From Deltaproteobacteria bacterium (GTDB taxonomy: Bacteria; Myxococcota_A; Polyangia; Polyangiales; Ga0077539), in assembly GCA_016704445.1 (NCBI GenBank), contig JADJAE010000011.1, positions 150,712 through 214,711 of the forward strand: a stretch of 64,000 bases of DNA, given 5' to 3'. The notes beneath the pieces are model-generated. The model was given only the letters and a program-made list of their open reading frames with translations, did no database searches and was not told the DNA's origin. The position numbers and the translations under genes were made by a program. Shown here piece by piece: positions 27,473 through 37,610 of the stretch. The first letter of the stretch is position 1. Every line of letters starts with the position of its first letter.

Positions 27473-28626
27473 CGGGTCCTCCTGCGCCGCGCCCAGAGCG
27501 CGACGCCCAACGCCACACCGATCCACGCGCCGGCACCGCCGACGCGACCCACCCCGACGCCGCACGCCCCAGGGCGCGCCTGGCCACCCGCAGCGCGGTA
27601 GGCCTCCCAGAAATCCGTGATCGGCACCGGGGTCACACAGTTGCCCGCCACCGAGATGGTGCTGCGGTTGCCGGCGAGGTCCTGCGCCACCACCGCCATC
27701 CGGTAGCCGCGCCCGTTGGTGAGGCCCTGCGCCACGCCCCGGTTCGCGGTCGCGCCGATCAGGTCGCTGCATCGGTAGCGGGCGAAGGCCTCGCTGTCGT
27801 TGGGGTCGATGGTCGAGAGCGCGGAGGAGCCGCAGGTGCCGCCGACGCCGTCCCCCTCCTCCTCGTCGCCGTCGAGCACCGCCGAGGCATCGCTCAAGCC
27901 GCCGTCCGTGGCCGCCGATCCAGGGGGCGGGTCGCAGAGCAGCCAGTACCCCTGGAGGTCGGGCGGAGCGGCGGTGGTGGTACCTCCGTCCGCCGTCGTG
28001 GAGAGCGATCCGGGGTAGGTCCACGAGACCACCGCGACCCCCTCGCCCGGGCCCGCGACGACGTCCGTCGGGGCGTCCGGAGGGGTCACGTCATACGAGA
28101 TAGGGTATGTCCCGATGACGTTGGAGTCCGACGGGGGGAAGGCCAGCACCGCGAGGTAGTTGGTGTTGGAGGTCCCCTGGGTGGTGCCCGGGGTCACGCA
28201 GTTGCCGCCCTCGGGGTCGATCAGGTAACGGCTCTGGATGCGCACCGTGTAGCTGAGCGGCGTCGTCGGGTTGGTGAAGGTCAGCGACGGCGTCTGGCGG
28301 ATGGGCCAGCAGCGGGGCGTGCCCGACGTCACCGGCGCGCGAGCGTTGGCCATCGCGCAGGCCATGGCGTCGGCGCCGATGAAGTACTGGAGCGAGGTGG
28401 TGGTCATCCCGCCAGGGTTGGCGGAGTAGTTGATCGTGAAGGTCCACTCCTCGCCCTCGCAGTCGCGCCGACCGATGGGCGAGGTGGTGTTGAGCGAGCC
28501 CTGCACGCCGCCCGGATCTCGCGTTCGGGGCGAGCCCGACCGGGAGATGTTGGTGAACACCTGGGCGAACCCGGGCGACGAGAGCCCGAGCACCGCGAGC
28601 GCGATCCACACCTGACGACGAAACAT
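27469..28626 (-). CDS. MXAN_2561-like protein with MYXO-CTERM tail
   Basis: A 385-residue secreted protein. Signal peptide: MFRRQVWIALAVLGLSSPGF followed by AQ. The body has fibronectin-like beta segments (DVTPPDAPTDVVAGPGEGVA) and an Asp/Glu/Gly-rich stretch (DGDEEEGDGVGG). It ends with a short Cys motif (PGACGVG), a hydrophobic helix (AWIGVALGVALWA) and RRRRTR, a MYXO-CTERM-like tail that in myxobacteria is thought to mediate surface anchoring. The ATG at 28626 is the natural start of the signal peptide; an in-frame upstream extension lacks any conserved feature. Together with the next gene it forms a two-gene unit. Confidence 0.8.
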   Translation of the reverse strand: MFRRQVWIALAVLGLSSPGFAQVFTNISRSGSPRTRDPGGVQGSLNTTSPIGRRDCEGEEWTFTINYSANPGGMTTTSLQYFIGADAMACAMANARAPVTSGTPRCWPIRQTPSLTFTNPTTPLSYTVRIQSRYLIDPEGGNCVTPGTTQGTSNTNYLAVLAFPPSDSNVIGTYPISYDVTPPDAPTDVVAGPGEGVAVVSWTYPGSLSTTADGGTTTAAPPDLQGYWLLCDPPPGSAATDGGLSDASAVLDGDEEEGDGVGGTCGSSALSTIDPNDSEAFARYRCSDLIGATANRGVAQGLTNGRGYRMAVVAQDLAGNRSTISVAGNCVTPVPITDFWEAYRAAGGQARPGACGVGVGRVGGAGAWIGVALGVALWARRRRTR

Positions 28627-28742
28627 CCCGAAGGCGTGGAGCAAGTCGCGTTCCTCCGGACCCGAGGCACGATCGGCGGGAATCGCCGCAGATTCGGGCA
28701 CTTTGCGTCCCTCGACGCGCTGCCAGGATGTCACGCGGACCG

Positions 28743-29768
28743 TCATGCCCTGGTCGAAGGCGTCACACCGAAGGCGCGCTCCGCGATCTGCACGGCGTTG
28801 AGCGCGGCGCCCTTGCGGAGGTTGTCGCCGACGACCCAGAGCGAGAGCGCGTTCGGGTCGTCGAGGTCCTGCCGGACGCGGCCCACGGCCACGTCGTCGG
28901 TGCCCGACACCTCCCTCGGCTGCGGGTGCAGCCCAGGGCCGATGCGGTCGTCGACCACCACGCCGGGCGCCGAGCGCAGGCAGGCGATGGCTTCGGCGCG
29001 CGACACGGGCCGACGGAAGCGCGCCCACACGCTCTGCGAGTGCGCGTTGCGCACCGGGACCCGAACGCAGGTCGGCGACATGCGCAGGCCGCGGAGCTCG
29101 AGGATCTTCTTGCTCTCGGCGACGATCTTGAGCTCCTCCTCGGAGAAGCCCGACGGCTCGTGCTTCCAGTCCGCGAGGAGGTTGCCCGCGAGCACGCCGG
29201 GGAGGATCTCCACCGGCGGCACCGTGCCCTCCATCACCGCGCGCTGCTGCCGCTCGAACTCGTCGACCGCGCGCGCGCCTTTGCCCGAGATGGCCTGGTA
29301 CGTGGAGACCACGACGTGCTCGAGGCCCGCGAGGTCGTGCAGCGGCTTGAGGGCCATCAGCATCTGGATCGTGGAGCAGTTGGGGTTGGCCACGATCGCG
29401 CCGCCCGACATCGGGATGCGGTGACCGTTGACCTCCGGCACCACCAGCGGAATGCCGTCGTCCATGCGAAACGCGCTGGAGTTGTCGACGACCAGGCAGC
29501 CCGCGGCCGCGCCGACGGGGCCCCACTCCCGGGCGATGGACGAGCCCGCCGAGAAGAGCGCCACGGCGGCCCCCTCGAAGACGCTCGCGGAGGGCGCCTG
29601 CAGGGTCAGCGGCTGACCGCGGAAGGTGACGGTGGCGCCCGCCGACCTCGGCGACGCGACGACGCGCAGCCGACGCACGGGGAAGGCGCGCTGCTCCAGC
29701 ACGCGGAGCATCTCCTGCCCGACGGCGCCGGTTGCGCCGACGAGCACCACATCCATGGGATCGATCAT
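28743..29768 (-). CDS. asd: Aspartate-semialdehyde dehydrogenase
   Basis: A 341-residue enzyme that reduces aspartyl phosphate to aspartate semialdehyde with NADPH, a shared step for lysine/diaminopimelate, threonine and methionine. The N-terminal nucleotide motif is VGATGAVGQEM, the catalytic Cys is in NPNCST (near residue 131) and the active-site His in VRNAHSQSVWA. The gene starts 75 bases from the end of pnp, with a strong hairpin between them, so it probably has its own promoter. Start is ATG at 29768; a second ATG four codons later also fits. Confidence 0.95.
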   Translation of the reverse strand: MIDPMDVVLVGATGAVGQEMLRVLEQRAFPVRRLRVVASPRSAGATVTFRGQPLTLQAPSASVFEGAAVALFSAGSSIAREWGPVGAAAGCLVVDNSSAFRMDDGIPLVVPEVNGHRIPMSGGAIVANPNCSTIQMLMALKPLHDLAGLEHVVVSTYQAISGKGARAVDEFERQQRAVMEGTVPPVEILPGVLAGNLLADWKHEPSGFSEEELKIVAESKKILELRGLRMSPTCVRVPVRNAHSQSVWARFRRPVSRAEAIACLRSAPGVVVDDRIGPGLHPQPREVSGTDDVAVGRVRQDLDDPNALSLWVVGDNLRKGAALNAVQIAERAFGVTPSTRA

Positions 29769-29789
29769 GGGGGCTCTCTCTACCGAAGG

Positions 29790-29819
29790 TGCCCGCCGCG
29801 CACAATCGCGCGACGGGCA
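29790..29819 (-). terminator. Hairpin between pnp and asd, probable pnp terminator
   Basis: TGCCCG (29790-29795) pairs with CGGGCA (29814-29819) and, past one mismatch, CGCGC (29797-29801) pairs with GCGCG (29808-29812), loop ACAATC. It lies 25 bases past the pnp stop and 21 bases before asd. A T-rich tail is absent. Confidence 0.5.
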
Positions 29820-29843
29820 ATAGGTGACCTGAGGGGGGAACGA

Positions 29844-32047
29844 TCAGCGGCGCGGGCGGTCGCCGCCGCGGGGCGGGCCGCGACGGTCGCCGCCCGAGCT
29901 GCGCGGCGGCTCGTTGTGCGACTTCTCCATCCGCTCCTTGGCGCGCTCGCCCTCCTCGCCCTCGGGGAGCGGGAGCACGGCGCGGCGCGACAGGCGGATC
30001 TTGCCGGTGCCCTCCTCGATGGAGAGCACCTTGACCTCGACGTCCTGGCCTTCCTTGATGACGTCGGCGACGTTCTCGACGCGGGTGTGGGCGAGCTCGC
30101 TCACGTGCACGAGGCCTTCGGTGCCGGGGAAGATCTCGACGAAGGCCCCGAAGTCGACGATGCGCTTGACGGTGCCCTTGTAGACGGCGCCGATCTCGGC
30201 CTCGGCGGTGAGGCCGCGGATGATGTCGATGGCGCGCTGCACCGCCACGCTGTCGGCGCTGGCGATGTTGACCGTGCCGTCGTCCTCGACGTCGATGGCG
30301 ACGCCGGTCTGGTCGACGATGCCCTTGATGGTCTTGCCGCCGGGGCCGATGACGAGGCGGATCTGGTCGGGTTGACCTTGAGCGTGGTGATGCGCGGCGC
30401 GTACTTGGAGAGCTCGGTGCGGTGCGTCGGCAGCGTCGCGAGCATGCGCCCGAGGATGTGCAGTCGAGCGTCGCGGGCCTGCTTGAGGGCCTTCTCCAGG
30501 ATCTCGCGCGAGAGCCCCTCGATCTTGATGTCCATCTGGATCGCGGTGACGCCCTTGGCGGTGCCGCAGACCTTGAAGTCCATGTCGCCGAGGTGGTCCT
30601 CGTCGCCGAGGATGTCGGTGAGGATGGCGATCTTGTCGCCCTCCTTGATGAGCCCCATCGCGATGCCCGCGACCGGCGCCTTGATCGGGACGCCCGCGTC
30701 CATGAGGGCGAGCGTGCCGCCGCAGACGGTGGCCATCGAGCTCGACCCGTTGGACTCGGTGATCTCGCTCACGATGCGGATCGTGTACGGGAACTGCTCC
30801 GTTGGCGGGATCATCCGCGCGAGCGCGCGCTCGGCGAGGTTGCCGTGGCCGATCTCGCGGCGGCCGGGGCCGCGCATGGGCTTGGTCTCGCCGACCGAGT
30901 ACGGCGGGAAGTTGTAGTGGAGCAGGAAGCGCTTCCACTTCTCGCCGATGAGCCCGTCGATCTTCTGCTCGTCCTGCGCGGTGCCGAGGGTGCTGGTGAC
31001 GATCCCCTGGGTCTCGCCGCGGGTGAAGAGCGCGCTTCCGTGCACGCGCGGGAGCAGCCCGACCTCGCAGGCGATGGGCCGCACGGTGGTGCTGTCGCGG
31101 CCGTCGATGCGGATCATCTCGTCGACGATCATCGTGCGCATCACGTTGCCCTGCACCTCGCTGAAGGCCTCCTTCAGCAGCCCCTCCTTCTCGGGGAACT
31201 CGGGCTTGAGCGCCTCGAGCATCTGGGTCTTGAGCGCCTTGAACTTCCCGTAGCGCTCGCCCTTGACGCGGGTGCGCGACGCGTCGCTCAGGCCCGCGCC
31301 CACGACCTCGCGCACGCGGCGGAACATGTCCTCCGTCGGGCGCTTGCCGGCGAAGGCGCGCTTCGGCTTGCCGACCGCCTCGCGGATGCGCTCCTGGAGC
31401 TCGATCACGCCCTGCATGCTGCGGTGGGCGAACATCAGGGCCTCGATGAGCTCGTCCTCGGAGAACTCGTCGGCGGCGCCCTCGACCATCACGATGGCGT
31501 CGCGGCTGCCCGCGACGATCATGTCGAGGTCGCTCTTGGCCATCTCGTCGAAGGTCGGGTTGGCGACGAGCTTCCCGTCGACGCGGCCGACGCGGACGCC
31601 CGCGATGGGGCCCGCCCAGGGGATGTCGCTGATGTGCAGCGCGGTGCTGGCGCCGATGAGGGCGAGCACGTCGGTGGTGTGCACCTTGTCGGCCGAGAGC
31701 ACCGTCGCGATGATCTGGATGTCGTTGCGGTAGCCGTCCGGGAAGAGCGGCCGGCAGGGCCGGTCGATGAGCCGCGACACGAGGATCTCCTCGTCGCGCA
31801 GGCGCCCCTCGCGCTTGAAGAAGCCGCCCGGGATGCGGCCCGCGGCGAAGGTCTTCTCGACGTAGTCGACCGACAGGGGGAAGAAGTCGATGCCCGGGCG
31901 CTCGTCGGCGCTCGCGCACGCTGTGACGAGGACGATGGACTCGCCCGCGCTGATGAGCACGGAGCCGTTCGCCTGCTTGGCGATGCGACCCGTCTCGATG
32001 GTGATGGTGGTGGATCCGACCTCGACGCTCTCACGAATGATCGACAT
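29844..32047 (-). CDS. pnp: Polyribonucleotide nucleotidyltransferase (PNPase), frameshifted
   Basis: A phosphorolytic 3'-5' exoribonuclease central to RNA decay. Reading from the ATG at 32047: two RNase PH domains and a linker helix region, then KH (VIGPGGKTIKGIVDQTG) and S1 (VYKGTVKRIVDFGAFVEI) domains, with an Arg/Gly-rich tail. Near 30369-30371 the frame shifts: TTLKVNP is followed in the other frame by DQIRLVIGPGGK. Adding one base to the GGG/CCC run there restores about 734 residues, the normal length. A sequencing error is far more likely than loss, since KH and S1 domains are intact. It follows rpsO after 269 bases, the classic rpsO-pnp order. Confidence 0.93.
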
Positions 32048-32316
32048 GCCCGATGCCTCTGCTCTCGTCGGCCTGAAAGGGACGTGGAAGAGAACGGCGG
32101 GGTCGATCGGGTCGTTCGGTGTCCTCGGTTCCTGGGCGCGCTGCGATGGAGAGCGCGCACACGAAGCGAAGACCGGAGCGACGTGACCGATCGAAGTCCT
32201 CGGCGGTGACCGGAGCGCGCCGACGTGCGCCCCGCACCGCGGAGGTGGTTCCCCGAATACACCGACGCCCCACCAGCGACGGTGAGGCGGTGGTTCAGAG
32301 GGAGCCCTGGGAGGCT

Positions 32317-32586
32317 TTACTTGCGGAGGTTGAGCTCGGCGATGATCTTCCGGTACCCCGCGACGTCCTTGCTCTTGAGGTAGTCGAGGAGCCGGCGACG
32401 CTGGCCGACCATCTTCAGCAGCCCGCGGCGCGAGTGGTGGTCCTTCTTGTGGGTCTCGAAGTGGCCCTGGAGCTGAGAGATGCGCGCCGAGAGCAGTGCG
32501 ATCTGCACCTGGGGGGAGCCCGTATCACCCTCGGTCTGGCGGAACTTCTCGATGATTTCGGTCTTGATGGACGTGTGCAGCGACAT
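32317..32586 (-). CDS. rpsO: 30S ribosomal protein S15
   Basis: An 89-residue ribosomal protein, the standard length, that binds 16S rRNA early in small-subunit assembly. Sequence hallmarks: TGSPQVQIALLSARISQL, HFETHKKDHHSRRGLLKMVG and the C-terminal DYLKSKDVAGYRKIIAEL. It lies upstream of pnp. A strong promoter with TTGACA and GATACT is visible 5' of it, and a dyad surrounds the -10 box. The 269 bases between rpsO and pnp contain no gene that I can support. Confidence 0.98.
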   Translation of the reverse strand: MSLHTSIKTEIIEKFRQTEGDTGSPQVQIALLSARISQLQGHFETHKKDHHSRRGLLKMVGQRRRLLDYLKSKDVAGYRKIIAELNLRK

Positions 32587-32618
32587 GTTGTGCGTTCCTT
32601 ACTCGAAAACGGGCGCGG

Positions 32619-32646
32619 AGTATCTCCGCTTATGGACTGGTGTCAA
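32619..32646 (-). promoter_or_regulatory. Promoter of rpsO with a dyad around the -10 box
   Basis: On the minus strand a perfect TTGACA (32646-32641) is followed after 16 bases by GATACT (32624-32619), 33 bases from the rpsO ATG. The -10 box is embedded in a perfect inverted repeat, GCGGAG-TAT-CTCCGC (32615-32629), which could be a hairpin at the RNA start or a repressor site. Confidence 0.6.
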
Positions 32647-32779
32647 TCACCCTCTGATGTGTTAGTGCGTGCGCTCCGAACCCGATGGAGGTGGTCGGTG
32701 GACGTCGAAGCTTCGACGCCCCGGATACCTCCAACGGTGACCTTAACCGGGCCGAAGCGCCCGACGCGAGCGGTTACCA

Positions 32780-34522
32780 ATGCTGGAAGGATTCCGTAAG
32801 CACTCCAACTCGTTCTTCCTCATCGTGCTGATCGCGTCCGTCGCGACCATCTTCGGTGTGGGGCCAGGCTCGCAGAGCTGCTCCCAGGGAAGTCTGAAGG
32901 TCACCTACGCCGCCAAGGTGCATGGCCGCACGCTCAGCGAGAGCGACTTCGTGGCCGCGGTCGGGATGGTGCCCCGCATCATGCGCGCCTCGGAGGAGAA
33001 CCCCGCGGTCGCCGGAGCCATCCGGCAGGGCGCCCTCGACGGCCTCATCGAGCGGGAGCTCCTTGCCCACGAGGCCGAGCGCCTCGGCATGCGGGTCACC
33101 GAAGAGATGGTCAACGAGGAGTTCCGCAACTGCCGCTTCTACGCCTCCGTGGGCGTCGGGGCCGAGCCCGTGCTCGGGGTGCAGTCGGGCCGCGTCGAGC
33201 TGCCTCCGTCGTCCTGCGGCGGCGTCGGCGACCGCTTCGACTTCCCCCAGTTCGAGCGCGTCGCGCGGCGGCTCTTCCGTCGCACCGTCGCCGACCTGCG
33301 CGAGTCCATGGTGCGCGAGATGCTCGCCCAGCGCATGCGCGACTCGGTGCGCGCCTCGGTGCAGCTCTCCGACGAGGACATGTGGCGCGACTACCAGCGC
33401 TCGCATGACCAGATGGCGGTGCGCTACCTCCGCTACAACCTGAACTTCTATCGCAACCTGGTGCGCGACGACGACGCGGCGCAGGTCGAGGCCTGGGCGG
33501 GGCAGCACACCGACGAGATCCAGCGGCAGTGGGAGCGGCGGCGCGAGAGCCTGCGCGGCCTGCGCAGGGAGTTCCGCTCGCGGCACATCCTGGTGAAGTA
33601 CCCGGAGGGCGCGACGGACGCGCAGAAGGCCGAGGTCCGCGCGCGGGCCGAGGCGATCCGGGCGCAGCTCGTGGCCGGCGGCGACTTCGTCCGCCTCGCT
33701 CGCCTCTACTCCGACGACCCGGGCAACTGGCGCGAGGGCGGCATGCTCCCGTGGACCGCGGTCGAGGGCAGCAACTTCGACGCGGCCTTCGTGCGCGCCG
33801 CCACCGCCCTGCAGCCCAACGGCGTCTCGCCGGTGACCGAGACCCCCTTCGGCGCACACATCATCCAGCTCCTCGCGTTCCGCGAGGGCGACGTGCCCGA
33901 GGCCGAGGCCAAGCGCGACATCGCCCGCACCCTCTTCCGCGAGACCCGCGGCGCCGAGCTCGCCCGCGAGGCCGCCCGCGCCACGCTCGAGCGCATGCGC
34001 ACGGCCACCAACCTCGACGAGGTCGGCACCCAGGCGCACGCCGCCGCGCTGCGCGAGTTCTTCCGCGGCGAGGTGCCGGGCCCGGTGACCCTCGCGAACA
34101 ACGTCACGCTCACCCCGGTGGAGCGCACCGACCTCGACGCCCCGACCCTCCAGGACAGCGAGGTGTTCGCCCGCAACGGCTTCGTGGTGAACGACGTCGA
34201 GCGCGCGGAGATGCTCACGTCGATCGCGTTCGGGCTCACCCAGGAGAGCCCCCTCGTCCGCGAGCCCGTGCAGGCCGGGGACGACTGGTTCCTGATGCGC
34301 TTCAAGGACGGGAGCCGCACGGTGGCCACCCGCGAGGAGTTCGGCCGCCAGCGCCAGGAGCTGCTCTCCTCGGTGAACGCCTCGGCCCTCGCCGCGCGTC
34401 AGCGCGACGTGCTCGTGCAGTACGTCACGCACCTCCGCCAGGAGGCCGAGCACGACGGTCAGGTGCGCATCGGCAACTCGCCGCGGCTCCGCGCCCCCGC
34501 CCCCGGTCAGGAAGACAACTGA
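32780..34522 (+). CDS. PpiD-like periplasmic peptidyl-prolyl isomerase/chaperone
   Basis: A 580-residue SurA/PpiD-type folding factor. An N-terminal membrane anchor (FFLIVLIASVATIFGVGPG, residues about 12-30) is followed by a SurA-N-like helical region (ENPAVAGAIRQGALDGLIER). A parvulin rotamase domain follows (about 260-375, with EFRSRHILVKYPEG and FDAAFVRAATALQPNGVSP ... FGAHIIQLL), then a C-terminal helical region. It is expected to help fold outer-membrane proteins in the periplasm. No clear ribosome site precedes the ATG, which fixes the anchor. It is the first gene of a same-strand run continuing with an M16 peptidase 13 bases later. Confidence 0.85.
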   Translation: MLEGFRKHSNSFFLIVLIASVATIFGVGPGSQSCSQGSLKVTYAAKVHGRTLSESDFVAAVGMVPRIMRASEENPAVAGAIRQGALDGLIERELLAHEAERLGMRVTEEMVNEEFRNCRFYASVGVGAEPVLGVQSGRVELPPSSCGGVGDRFDFPQFERVARRLFRRTVADLRESMVREMLAQRMRDSVRASVQLSDEDMWRDYQRSHDQMAVRYLRYNLNFYRNLVRDDDAAQVEAWAGQHTDEIQRQWERRRESLRGLRREFRSRHILVKYPEGATDAQKAEVRARAEAIRAQLVAGGDFVRLARLYSDDPGNWREGGMLPWTAVEGSNFDAAFVRAATALQPNGVSPVTETPFGAHIIQLLAFREGDVPEAEAKRDIARTLFRETRGAELAREAARATLERMRTATNLDEVGTQAHAAALREFFRGEVPGPVTLANNVTLTPVERTDLDAPTLQDSEVFARNGFVVNDVERAEMLTSIAFGLTQESPLVREPVQAGDDWFLMRFKDGSRTVATREEFGRQRQELLSSVNASALAARQRDVLVQYVTHLRQEAEHDGQVRIGNSPRLRAPAPGQEDN

Positions 34523-34535
34523 CACCGTCGCGTTG

Positions 34536-35840
34536 ATGCACGACGTCCGCACGCACCAGCTCGGCAACGGGCTGCGCGTCCTCACCATCCACCGCCCGTA
34601 CCTCCACCGCGCGGTGGCCGCCGTCTACGTCCATGTCGGCTCCCGGCATGAGCGCCCTCGGCACAACGGCCTCTCGCACTTCCTCGAGCACATGCTCTTC
34701 CGCGGCTCCGCGGCGCTGCCCTCGGCCGCGCTCGTGAACGACGCGGTGGAGTCCCTCGGCGCCTCGATGAACGCCGCGACGCACTCGGACTTCACCATGT
34801 TCGAGCTCAGCGCCCCGCCGGACGCGCTCGCCCCGGCCGCCGCCATCCTCGGCGGCCTCCTCACGGCCCCGGTCTTCGCCGACCGCAAGGTCGAGGTCGG
34901 CATCGTCCGCGAGGAGCTCCTGGAGGACGTCGACGACCGCGGCCGGGACATCTCGCCGGACAACCACGCCCGGCGGCTGGTGTTCGGCGAGCATCCCCTC
35001 GGCGCGCCCATCGCGGGCACGGCGCACAACGTCACCCGCTTCACCGACGACGACCTGCGAGAGCACCACGCGCGCCACTACGCAGCGGGCAACATGGTCG
35101 CCTGCGCCGCGGGTCCCCTCACCCACGACGAGCTCCTCGACGCGGTGAAGGGCTCGCTGCACGAGATCCCCGAGGGGCCGCTGCGCGCCGCGAAGCCCTT
35201 CACCCGGCGGCACCGTCGGGGCCGACGCTCGCTCGTCCCCCACTCGGCGAGCCAGACGGCGCTGCGCATCGCCTACCCCTGCGAGGGCCTCGACGACCCG
35301 GGAGGCGCGGCCACGGAGCTGCTCCTGCGGGTCATCGACGACGGGATGTCCACGCGGCTCTACCGCCGGGTCTGCGAGGAGCGGGGCCTGGCCTACGACG
35401 TGTCCGCCGACATCGAGCGCTTCGCGGAGGTGGGCGTCATCGACGTGGCGGCCTCGGTCGCGCGCGCCTCGGTCGGGGCCGTGGTCGAGGAGGTGCTGGA
35501 GATCTTCCGAGAGCTCGCCGGGGCGGGGCCTACGCGCGCGGAGCTCGAGAAGGCGCAGCGGCGCTTCGGCTTCGACCTCGACGCGCTCGACGACGACGCG
35601 CAGCACCTCTGCGACTTCTACGGCCCGGCGGAGCTGTTCGGCCAGCGCCGCAGCCCCGACGACAGGCGCGCCGAGCTGCTGTCCCTGAGCACCGACGACC
35701 TCCGCTCCGCCGCGGCCCGGGTGCTCGATCCGGCGAGGGCCAACGTGGTGCTCGTGGGCCCGAAGGCGACGAAGCACGAGGACGAGATCAAGTCGCTGCT
35801 GAAGTCCTTCCGCGCCCGATGGAGGGACGTCGAGCCGTGA
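34536..35840 (+). CDS. M16-family zinc metallopeptidase
   Basis: A 434-residue insulinase-type protease. The inverted zinc motif HFLEH is at residues about 46-50 and the third ligand Glu is expected in the IVREELLEDVDD region; the second half is the inactive-looking domain typical of M16. An ATG at 34536 is preferred to a TTG one codon earlier. The start is 13 bases after the PpiD-like gene, suggesting co-transcription. The stop lies within the start of the following membrane protein. M16 peptidases often act on short peptides; the substrate here is unknown. Confidence 0.88.
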   Translation: MHDVRTHQLGNGLRVLTIHRPYLHRAVAAVYVHVGSRHERPRHNGLSHFLEHMLFRGSAALPSAALVNDAVESLGASMNAATHSDFTMFELSAPPDALAPAAAILGGLLTAPVFADRKVEVGIVREELLEDVDDRGRDISPDNHARRLVFGEHPLGAPIAGTAHNVTRFTDDDLREHHARHYAAGNMVACAAGPLTHDELLDAVKGSLHEIPEGPLRAAKPFTRRHRRGRRSLVPHSASQTALRIAYPCEGLDDPGGAATELLLRVIDDGMSTRLYRRVCEERGLAYDVSADIERFAEVGVIDVAASVARASVGAVVEEVLEIFRELAGAGPTRAELEKAQRRFGFDLDALDDDAQHLCDFYGPAELFGQRRSPDDRRAELLSLSTDDLRSAAARVLDPARANVVLVGPKATKHEDEIKSLLKSFRARWRDVEP

Positions 35841-37610
35841 CGCTCCGCGATCGACTCCGCGGGGTCCGCATAGGGTTCGAGGCCGCCTTTGCGGTCGTCT
35901 CGCTCGGCCTCGCGACCCCCCTCTACGCCGCCGCGCACGCCCCGCTCCAGGACCTCCCCCAGCACATCGCCGCCGTCTCGGTGCTGCGTCGGCTGCTCTT
36001 CGGCTCGTCGCTCGACGCGGTCTTCGAGGTCACGCTCTCGCGCACGCAATACCTGCTCGTGTATGCGCTCGGCGTCCCGCTCTCCGCCCTGCTGGGCGCG
36101 GAGGGCGCGGTTCGACTTCTGGCCGCCGCCTCGCTCGTCGCCATCCCCTACGCGCTGCGCTTCGCGCTCCGGCGATCGGGCGGCGACGAGCGCCTCGCGG
36201 CCCTCTCCTGGCCGCTGCTCTGGAACCCGCAGTTCTTCCTCGGCTTCCTCAACCTGCTCATCGGGGTGCCGCTCGCGCTGGTCGCCATCGGGCTCTTCGC
36301 CGACCCGGCGAGGCGCTCCGAGCCCCGCCGTCAGGTGGCTCTCGGGGCGCTCGCGCTCGCCACCTTCTACGCGCACCTCATCCCCTTCGGCGTGCTCGGC
36401 CTCGGCGTGCTGACCACCCTCTCGCCGCCCTCCGGGCGCCTCCGCGCGCTCGGCGCCGAGCTTCGCGGGTGGATCCGGCAGGTGGTGTTCCTGGTGCCCT
36501 CGCTGCTCGCGGCGGCGCTCTGGGTCGTGCGCTCCCCGGCCAACGACGCGACGGTGCTCGCGGGCGGCGTGGGGACCGCCGCGCACGCCGAGTGGCCCTC
36601 GGTGCCGAGCCTCGCGCGAGAGCTCAGCAACACGCTGCTGGACGTGCCCGGCGACCGCGACGAGCGGCTGCTCCTCGGCTGGGGCCTCGGGGTCCTGGCC
36701 GCCGTCGCTGGCTCTCGGCGAAGGAGCGTCGCCCCTCCGAGGCCGCGGGCTCGCCGACCCGCTGGATGCCCCTGGTCGGGGCGGTGCTGTTCGCCGCGGC
36801 CTACGCGCTGCGCCACCGTACCTTCGAGGCGCTCTGGGGCCCGGAGGTTCCGCCGGAGTCGACGTGGTCCGAGATCGGCTTCCGCGCGGCGATGCTCGCG
36901 GCGGTGGGCGCCTTCGTCGGCCTGGCCTTCGATCGCTCGTCCCTGCGACCTCCCCCGCCGATCGCCGTTCGCTCGCCTGGGTGCCCGCCATCTGCGCCCT
37001 GCTGTACGTCGTGACCCCGTCGAGCTACGGCTTCATCTGGCCGATCCACACCCGCTTCCCGCTCGTGGCCGCGCTGCTGCTGCCGCTCTGGATGCCTCGC
37101 CGCTCGCTGGGGCGCGGGGCCTGGCTCCTCGTGGCCGCGCTCGGCGCCGCCTCGCTGGGCTTCGTCGTCGACCTCCGCGCGCGGGTCGCCCGGTGGCAGG
37201 CGAGCGAGCTCGGCGACCTCGACGAGGCGCTGGCGCACGCGCGGCCAGGTCGTAGGCTGGTGGCCATCCTCGCGCCGCAGTCGAGCGCCTGGGTGCCCAA
37301 CGTCCCGATGCTCCACGTCGCCGCGTACTATCAGGCGCGGGGCGGCGCGGTCGCGACCTTCTCCTTCGCGGACTTCCCCCAGTCGCCCTTCCGCTACCGC
37401 GAGGGCCAGGCCCGCCCGCCCCGGCTTCCGCCGCGCTGGGAGTGGACCGCCTCGCTCGAGGTGGCGGACCCCGACCGGAGTTATTACGACTACGTGCTGG
37501 TGCGCCGTGGCGTCGTTGACGCACCGGCGGCCGAGCCGACCCGTTACCGACTGGCGTTCTCGGGCCGCGACTGGCTGCTCTATGAGCGCACGCGAGAGGT
37601 GATTCCGTGA
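35819..37610 (+). CDS. Polytopic membrane protein, frameshifted twice
   Basis: About 597 residues when two missing bases are restored, near 36705-36725 and in the C5 run at about 36953-36957. The protein has many hydrophobic helices (for example FEAAFAVVSLGLATPLYAAA, FFLGFLNLLIGVPLALVAIG, LVGAVLFAAAYALRHRTF) and a soluble end with YYDYVLVRRGV. The shape recalls membrane glycosyltransferases of the GT-C type, but no acidic loop motif can be assigned with confidence. Start ATG 35819 or GTG 35837 (GTGA overlap with the M16 stop). The 3' end overlaps the next gene's ATG (TGATG). Confidence 0.65.

Noticed and set aside
29844..32047. Calling pnp a pseudogene because of the frame break near 30370
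   Set aside because: Domains are intact on both sides, and one base in a short G/C run restores the normal length; the same pattern recurs in dut and others.
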